From Piezodorus guildinii (lineage: Eukaryota; Arthropoda; Insecta; Hemiptera; Pentatomidae), in contig CM041293.1 of the NCBI GenBank assembly GCA_023052935.1, positions 175,947,600 through 176,011,599 of the forward strand: a stretch of 64,000 bases of DNA, given 5' to 3'. Under the pieces are notes generated by a model. The model worked only from the letters and a program-made list of their open reading frames with translations, had not been told where the DNA came from and searched no databases. Positions within the stretch are counted from its first letter, which is position 1. Every line of letters starts with the position of its first letter. Of the stretch, positions 57,267-64,000 are shown piece after piece. The translations under genes were made by a program, and so were the position numbers.

Positions 57267-58419
57267 AAACATTCGAACAAAAGAGATACGTATTAATGTG
57301 ATAATTTAATTTTTTTTTAGTAGTGACAATGACAAAATTTAAAATAAAACAGAAAAATACCAATATACATAATATTATAGATACGAATAATGATAATATG
57401 ATAAACAATATGATGATGATAAGCATGAAATCAAAACTTTAGACTTTAATATCGAAGTGAAAAAATATATATAAATGTACCATTACTGAGACATAAATTG
57501 AGCATAACCCAAGCTTGTGAGCCATCATCAGGGCTACAAACATATGAACAAAAGAGATACATATTAATGTGATAATTTAATTTTTTTTCAATGATAAAAT
57601 TTAAAATAAAACAGAAAAATACCAATATACATAATATTATAGATACGAATAATGATAATATGATAAACAATATGATGATGATAAGCATGAAATCAAAACT
57701 TTAGTGTATGTATCTATATATATACACGTACGCAGCCATGTCCAAGGGTTGATGTAAAAACATCTTGACAGTTTTCTCGTTAAATATAAATGCTTAGAGC
57801 TTAGCTTGTCTTTTTTTTAATAGCTTTACAAAATTATAAGAAAAAACAAACAAAAAATATGCACAATAAGGCTTAACATTCCTGACAGAAAATTATAAAC
57901 ACTAGAATCTTATGTATGTAGAAGAACCAACGAGGTGTATATAAAAAAAAAGTTTTAAAAACAGATAGAAAAATATACATTAAATAAAATATAAATTATA
58001 CAAAACAATAAAAAAGTTAAGGAACGGGAAGATGTTGGCACACAAGGTTGTACATAGGGGCATACGAATTGTTCTGATGTTTGTAGCCCTGATGATGGCT
58101 CACAGGTTTGAGCCGAAACGCCGGCAAAATTAAAATATTAATAAAGACTGACTCCCGATTATTTCTACCTATAATTTATCACAAATAATCACACCTTTTC
58201 TCCGTGAGTATACTATCAGAAGTAAATCACGTAACGCTCCCTTTATGGTTGACTGTCTCGCTAAAGCAAATTATAACTTGAGAATCAACGTATTCACACA
58301 CAACTGATTTCAGTCTCCGAGAGTAGAATTCTGAAACCTTTCAGAAAGGTAAGGGAGAAAAGCAGAACCATCACAAGCCTGTTGTTCTTTCTTTTTCTTT
58401 CGAAACTTGTTGAGAACTC

Positions 58420-58656
58420 TTGCCTTCAAAGAGTACTCTGTATTCATACACATCGGATACAGAATACCCCCTCTCTCTTTATCACTCGCCGAAAGGTTAC
58501 ACGCTCAAAGCCCCTGACATCGGATTCACAGGATTCGAAAACTCTTTTCTCCTTCCGATGGCTTTAATGTCCTGGCTTTCATCCTGGATCTTTGAAGAAA
58601 TATTAAAAGTGCCTTTAAAGATAAAAGAAGACAGGAGCCGGTATTTTGCAGAGTGA
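58420..58656 (+). other. 78-codon frame duplicated in both palindrome arms
   Basis: A frame with mid-section G-Y-T-L-K-A-P-D-I-G-F-T-G-F-E-N-S-F-L-L-P and a C-terminal charged end. The same peptide is encoded, identically, at 60577-60813 on the minus strand. The surrounding 58200-58740 is the least repeat-like part of the palindrome, with balanced composition. It does not resemble a retroelement protein that I know. It may be captured host sequence, or the frame may be chance. Confidence 0.35.
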
Positions 58657-59639
58657 TGGCCTGAGGCAGGATCGGGAAATGTTTCTTCTTTAGACCACGA
58701 GCTCTTTACCGACTAATGATGTCAATACTCCTGAGTAATTTCTTTGAGGAGCTATTTTATTATTATAGGAGGAATAATCAGGAATCAGTCATTTTAAAAT
58801 TTTTTTTTTAATTTTGCCAACGTTTCGGCTCGAGCTTGTGAGCCATCATCAGGCTCAATTTATGTTTGGACATGGCTCAGTAATGGTACGTTTATATATA
58901 TATTTTTTTTTTTTTAAACTTCTATATCAAAGTCTAAAGTTTTGTTTTTATGCTTATCATCATCAGATTGTGTATCATATTAGCGCGGCGGCGGCGGAAT
59001 CGCAAAACGGTACTTACTTTAAAAACGTGCCTCGTATAATGTAGGTTTCATTCTGATTGAAATAACATGACAGGACTTAAATGCCGATATTTTAAATTTT
59101 CTTCCTATAAAGTACATTTAATTATAAAATACATTCCAAGAGATTAACCCTATCATCTTAATGACATTGATAAAGGGCAGTTAAATATACAAATTGGACG
59201 AATTTGGTGACCAATTAAAGGAAAAAAGAGCAAAACTATTTTTTTTTATAGGTGGAATAATCAGGAATCAGTCATTTCCTGATTATTCCTGATTATTCCA
59301 CCTATAAAAAAAAATAGTTTTGCTCTTTTTTCCTTTAATTGGTCACCAAATTCGTCCAATTTGTATATTTAACTGCCCTTTATCAATGTCATTAAGATGA
59401 TAGGGTTAATCTCTTGGAATGTATTTTATAATTAAATGTACTTTATAGGAAGAAAATTTAAAATATCGGCATTTAAGTCCTGTCATGTTATTTCAATCAG
59501 AATGAAACCTACATTATACGAGGCACGTTTTTAAAGTAAGTACCGTTTTGCGATTCCGCCGCCGCCGCGCTAATATGATACACAATCTGATGATGATAAG
59601 CATAAAAACAAAACTTTAGACTTTGATATAGAAGTTTAA

Positions 59640-59656
<17 letters not shown>

Positions 59657-59717
<61 letters not shown>

Positions 59718-60263
59718 TTTGTGTTGTTCTTAGGTTGCAGTCAATGAATAAACAGTTTTATCTATGCGACGTTTCGAGAATTTATTGTTCTCATAATCAT
59801 GCCTTAACAGTGGAAAAAAACAGAACATTAATATTATTGTACAATAATTAATATATGATGTTATTGTTAGAGATATAAAAAAGAGTACATTGAACAATGA
59901 ATGAAGTGAAAGAACACTTTTTTCAGTGTTCTTTCAAAGCTTGTAGGCTTAACATGCCTAATTAAGACACTATTTTGTCCAAAATTGTAAGTAATTTTAT
60001 AATAATGTAAATCCTAATTTAAAATATCTATGTACCTACTGTATTAATATTCATTGTTCAATGTACTCTTTTTTATATCTCTAACAATAACATCATATAT
60101 TAATTATTGTACAATAATATTAATGTTCTGTTTTTTTCCACTGTTAAGGCATGATTATGAGAACAATAAATTCTCGAAACGTCGCATAGATAAAACTGAT
60201 TATTCATTGACTGCAACCTAAGAACAACACAAACTTAAATTATCAACAGTCGAGAACTGATCA

Positions 60264-60340
<77 letters not shown>
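59657..60340. mobile_element. palindromic second-type hammerhead repeat inside the right arm
   Basis: TA microsatellites (59657-59715, 60270-60340) flank an inverted pair, 59716-59900 and 60050-60255, around a spacer. Each arm carries the variant core on opposite strands (59765-59803 minus, 60147-60188 plus): ATGATTA, stem II GAGAA/TTCTC, GAAAC, GTC. The left arm lacks this insertion and has only a short TA run at the same spot (about 58893). Confidence 0.75.
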
Positions 60341-60343
<3 letters not shown>

Positions 60344-61106
60344 GTACCATTACTGAGCCATGTCCAAGCATAAATTGAGCCTGATGATGGCTCACAAGCT
60401 CGAGCCGAAACGTTGGCAAAATTAAAAAAAAAATTTTAAAATGACTGATTCCTGATTATTCCTCCTATAATAATAAAATAGCTCCTCAAAGAAATTACTC
60501 AGGAGTATTGACATCATTAGTCGGTAAAGAGCTCGTGGTCTAAAGAAGAAACATTTCCCGATCCTGCCTCAGGCCATCACTCTGCAAAATACCGGCTCCT
60601 GTCTTCTTTTATCTTTAAAGGCACTTTTAATATTTCTTCAAAGATCCAGGATGAAAGCCAGGACATTAAAGCCATCGGAAGGAGAAAAGAGTTTTCGAAT
60701 CCTGTGAATCCGATGTCAGGGGCTTTGAGCGTGTAACCTTTCGGCGAGTGATAAAGAGAGAGGGGGTATTCTGTATCCGATGTGTATGAATACAGAGTAC
60801 TCTTTGAAGGCAAGAGTTCTCAACAAGTTTCGAAAGAAAAAGAAAGAACAACAGGCTTGTGATGGTTCTGCTTTTCTCCCTTACCTTTCTGAAAGGTTTC
60901 AGAATTCTACTCTCGGAGACTGAAATCAGTTGTGTGTGAATACGTTGATTCTCAAGTTATAATTTGCTTTAGCGAGACAGTCAACCATAAAGGGAGCGTT
61001 ACGTGATTTACTTCTGATAGTATACTCACGGAGAAAAGGTGTGATTATTTGTGATAAATTATAGGTAGAAATAATCGGGAGTCAGTCTTTATTAATATTT
61101 TAATTT

Positions 61107-61150
61107 TGCCGACGTTTCGGCTCAAACCTGTGAGCCATCATCAGGGCTAC
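61107..61150 (-). ncRNA. hammerhead-ribozyme-like motif
   Basis: TAGCC, CTGATGA, GGCTC/GAGCC stem II, GAAA, CG, TC, GGC. The mirror motif at 58084-58126 differs by having CC instead of TC at the cleavage position, which should abolish cleavage there. Confidence 0.68.
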
Positions 61151-61805
61151 AAACATCAGAACAATTCGTATGCCCCTATGTACAACCTTGTGTGCCAACA
61201 TCTTCCCGTTCCTTAACTTTTTTATTGTTTTGTATAATTTATATTTTATTTAATGTATATTTTTATATCTGTTTTTAAAACTTTTTTTTTTATATATACC
61301 TCGTTGGTTCTTCTACATACCTAAGATTCTAGTGTTTATAATTTTCTGTCAGGAATGTTAAGCCTTATTGTACATATTTTTTGTTTGTTTTTTCTTATAA
61401 TTTTGTAAAGCTATTAAAAAAAGACAAGCTAAGTTCTAAGCATTTATATTTAACGAGAAAACTGTCAAGATGTTTTTACATCAACCCTTGGACATGGCTA
61501 CGTACGTGTATATATATAGATATATTTTACTTCTATACTAAAGTTTTGATTTCATGCTTATCATCATCATATTGTTTATCATATTATCATTATTCGTATC
61601 TATAATATTATGTATATTGGTATTTTTCTGTTTTATTTTAAATTTTATCATTGTCACTACATTGAAAAAAAAAATTAAATTATCACATTAATATGTATCT
61701 CTTTTGTTCGAATGTTAGTAGCCCTGATGATGGCTCACAAGCTTGGGTTATGCTCAATTTATGTCTCAGTAATGGTACATTTATATATATTTTTTCACTT
61801 CGATA

Positions 61806-61811
61806 TCAGTC

Positions 61812-61866
<55 letters not shown>
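61806..61866. repeat. (TA)n microsatellite
   Basis: About 55 bp of TA followed by T-rich sequence inside the right part of the palindrome. Confidence 0.95.
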
Positions 61867-61873
<7 letters not shown>

Positions 61874-62239
61874 TTTTATTTATTTATTTATTTTTTTTTA
61901 CTTCTATATTAAAGTCTAAAGTTTTGTTTTTATGCTTATCATCATCAGATTGTGTATCATATTATCATTATTTGTATCTATAATATTTAATTATGTTGGT
62001 ATATTTTCTGTTTTATTTCAAATGTTATCATTGTCACTACATTCAAAAGAAAATTTTCATTGTCATGTTAATATGTATCTCTTTTGTTCTGATGTTTGTA
62101 GCCCTGATGACGGCTCACAAGCTTGAGCCGAAAAGTTGGCTAAATTAAAAATTTCAAAAAATGACTGATTCCTGATTATTCCACCTATAATAGTTTCTAC
62201 AGTCGACTATACATCCTCAATATTTTTTTTATGAAATTT

Positions 62240-62545
62240 TTAGCTGTTTTTTTTTTGTTTAATAATAACAATACTATAATAATATATATAATATAATATT
62301 ATCTGATACACAAAGTAGTAAAAAGGTTATATAAAGCGACGGATAGGGAATTAACTTATTACTGATTATAAATTTAATATAGTTATATTATTTAATCTAA
62401 ATCATATGTAATTTATTCTAAAATTAATTAACGTTTTATTAAATACAGCTTAAAATATTTTTCAAATTGAAGTATATTTAATTGATTTAAACAGTTAGGG
62501 TAAGTGAAAATCGTGTGTTGTCCGCACCAGATTTTTTTTTAATTT
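62240..62545 (-). mobile_element. HINE fragment with CTGGTG end
   Basis: Interior then GTAAGTGAAAATCGTGTGTT and CCGCACCAG with T-run. 62546-62849 to the right is unassigned. Confidence 0.7.
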
Positions 62546-62849
62546 ATGAAAAAATGATTTTTTTTTACGTTGAGTATAAGATGTTTTTATTTCAGGTGGT
62601 CATAGGACCTAGCGCTAACTCTGATAATAGCTTTGGGAAAACTTTCACCTAACATAGCTAATTAAAAGGTTCTCCGATTAAACTAAGTTCAAAAACCTTT
62701 GTTTGAGAGCCCTTTAAAGCATAACAGAGTTGTTCCAATAATCGATGCATTAATTGAAGCACTTAGTCGTAAAATATGGCATCTGACAAAATAGAAGCTT
62801 CAGAAAATTTTAAAGTCATAGTTAGTTAAAATGTTTTAGCTCCAATCTA

Positions 62850-63539
62850 TTAGGTTGTGTCACATGAAATGGCCGTTTTCAAGGTAAAGGATTTTTTTAT
62901 TAAAAATACGATATGAAAACAAGATAATTTTATTCGAAGTATTTACCTTCTTTTTCTACACATTTCTCCAACGTGACACCTACTTTTTTATCCTCGAACT
63001 GAAAAACTCTGAGCTTTGAAGTGAAACTAAATCTGGAAACGCACTTTTCACTTGATCATCATTTCCTTTGACGAAGTTGTCTAAATTCCTGAACACGTTG
63101 TAATCTGTTGGAGACAAGTCGGGAGAATATGGTGGGTGCGGAAGAACTTCGTAGCCCAGTTCTTTCAATTTTCGCACAGTATGTTTTGAAACATGGGGTC
63201 TTGCTTCCGCTCAGGGAGATCATGAGGTACCCATGTATCGAGCTTTTTTACTTTCCCAATACGTTGTCTATTACGGACGGAGGTTTTCCTCGGGGCAAGT
63301 TTTCCAAATCGGTATCCCCAGCTGAAAACTTAGCAAACCAACGGCGAATGGTTCCTATATGGAGGTATACTAAAAAGTGGATAATTGATTGGAAAGCTAA
63401 TGTTTTAATACAAAGGTAGAGGATTAGTAACTGTTTACTTTAAATATGTAAACATTCGGAAGAAAACAACAGAGACCTGCAAAATACTTTATATATTTCA
63501 GAAACTATAAAAACGGACATTTCATGTGAAACAACCCGA
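62850..63539 (-). pseudogene. mariner (D34D) remnant, TIRs and TA duplication
   Basis: TA at 62848-62849 and 63540-63541, ends TTAGGTTGTGTCACATGAAA and complement, 690 bp. The minus frame retains L-G-Y-E-V-L-P-H-P-P then Y-S-P-D-L-S-P-T-D-Y and the C-terminal end. The middle with the other catalytic Asp residues is deleted. Same deletion-derivative family as 20105-20779. Confidence 0.88.
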
Positions 63540-63541
63540 TA

Positions 63542-64000
63542 TTTTTAATTTTAATAGAAACATGTGTTTTATGAAATAGTCTATTATATTTTTATCTACA
63601 ACAATCAGTTAGTTTTATCGGGTTTTCATCACTCCCCATTATTAACCTTTAAAATTCCGTGTATTAGATAATATTTTTTTCTAAAATCTTTAGCTATCTA
63701 ACGGTATATTATACATCTATATTGCTATTCTTGTGTTCCAAAACACAAAAAATGCATAAAAAAAATTGTTAACACGTTTCTCCTTTATTTGTTCATCGAA
63801 TTCGCTCAACTTTTATATTTAGCCGTCCTTCATCAGTGCCATTAAGATGGTATGGTTAATCTTTTAGAATGTACAAAATTAAAGGTACTTTAGAGAAAAA
63901 AAATTTAAAATATCGACATTTAAGCTACATGATATTGAAGCCCATCAAAGTTTACATTGATATCGGGAGTTTAATCAAAATTGTTAGTTCCGTTTTTGAT
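63542..64000 (+). mobile_element. HINE copy running off the right edge
   Basis: Interior blocks in + order from ACATGTGTTTTATGAAATAG to AATCAAAATTGTTAGTTCCG. The CTGGTG end was removed at the mariner junction and the hairpin end lies outside the window. Confidence 0.75.

Larger units (their letters stand above)
57156..62212. repeat. giant palindrome built of hammerhead-bearing repeats
   Basis: The outer ends are TATAGTCGACTGTAGAAA and its complement at 62195-62212. Reverse-complement similarity runs inward to a centre at about 59275, where CTGATTATTCC repeats meet with almost no spacer. The right arm is longer because 59657-60340 holds an extra TA-flanked insertion. Inner parts (58000-59275 versus 59276-61200) look almost identical; outer parts differ more. 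Hammerhead-like cores lie at 57223-57266 (-), 58084-58126 (+), 58815-58857 (-), 60375-60418 (+), 61107-61150 (-) and 62098-62141 (+). Coreless relics are at 57505-57540 and 61720-61755. HINE pieces (59040-59260 and mirror) are included. No RT or endonuclease frame. Confidence 0.88.

Noticed and set aside
57156..62212. Palindrome as a pure sequencing or assembly artefact
   Set aside because: Arms differ by point changes, a cleavage-site change and a 0.7-kb insertion in one arm only, which a simple fold-back read would not give; reads are still needed to be sure.

Overview
The window looks like nuclear DNA of an arthropod, most likely an insect. It is AT-rich, has spliced genes with long introns, and is packed with nested transposable elements. 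Lineage is inferred from the element mix (Jockey-, CR1- and RTE-like retroposons, D34D mariner, hAT, PIF/Harbinger, tRNA-headed SINEs, Penelope-type hammerhead repeats). No bacterial or organellar genes were seen.

Host genes are few. (1) A minus-strand spliced gene has four phase-compatible exons at 12152-12227, 9882-10005, 8760-8951 and 1229-1426. They encode about 180 residues of an acidic, proline/serine-rich then coiled-coil protein that I do not recognise; it runs off the left edge. (2) Two plus-strand candidate exons (9250-9382, 9468-9658) sit in one of its introns. (3) 29812-30951 (minus) is a complete 379-codon coding exon of a CCDC77-type coiled-coil protein.

Almost everything else is repeat. 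The dominant family, called HINE here, is about 0.9 kb. One end has a palindrome CTTACTATATATAGTAAG followed by GTAAGTGAAAGT, the middle carries a GT microsatellite, and the other end reads CTGGTGCGGGCAACACACG followed by ACTTTCACTTAC. The short subterminal inverted repeat, end hairpin, internal microsatellite and insertion into T runs without target duplication fit non-autonomous Helentron/DINE-like elements. For these copies, strand + means the hairpin end is on the right. Into and around them are inserted SINEs (several with clean 9-15 bp target duplications), mariner copies (TA duplications), Jockey fragments and other elements.

Layout: 1-2000 HINE, Jockey and the gene's leftmost exon; 2012-5002 a large inverted repeat centred on a mariner; 5003-8301 a hAT-like element carrying a 91-bp satellite; 8440-12230 exons and retroposon pieces; 12300-24280 nested HINE/SINE/mariner and a 388-bp tandem triplication; 24290-28860 AT-rich tandem repeats with a foldback and a hammerhead palindrome; 29812-30951 CCDC77; 31383-32340 a Harbinger MITE; 32838-55243 mixed HINE, retroposons and SINEs; 57156-62212 a roughly 5-kb palindrome built of hammerhead-bearing repeats; then HINE and mariner to the end.

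The most interesting layer is about fifteen hammerhead-ribozyme-like motifs (CTGANGA, stem II, GAAAC, then GTC/GTT, with stem I closed by GCC/GGC). They are arranged mostly in inverted pairs, with no reverse transcriptase recognised in the repeats that carry them. This suggests Penelope-terminal-repeat or retrozyme-like elements amplifying as palindromes.
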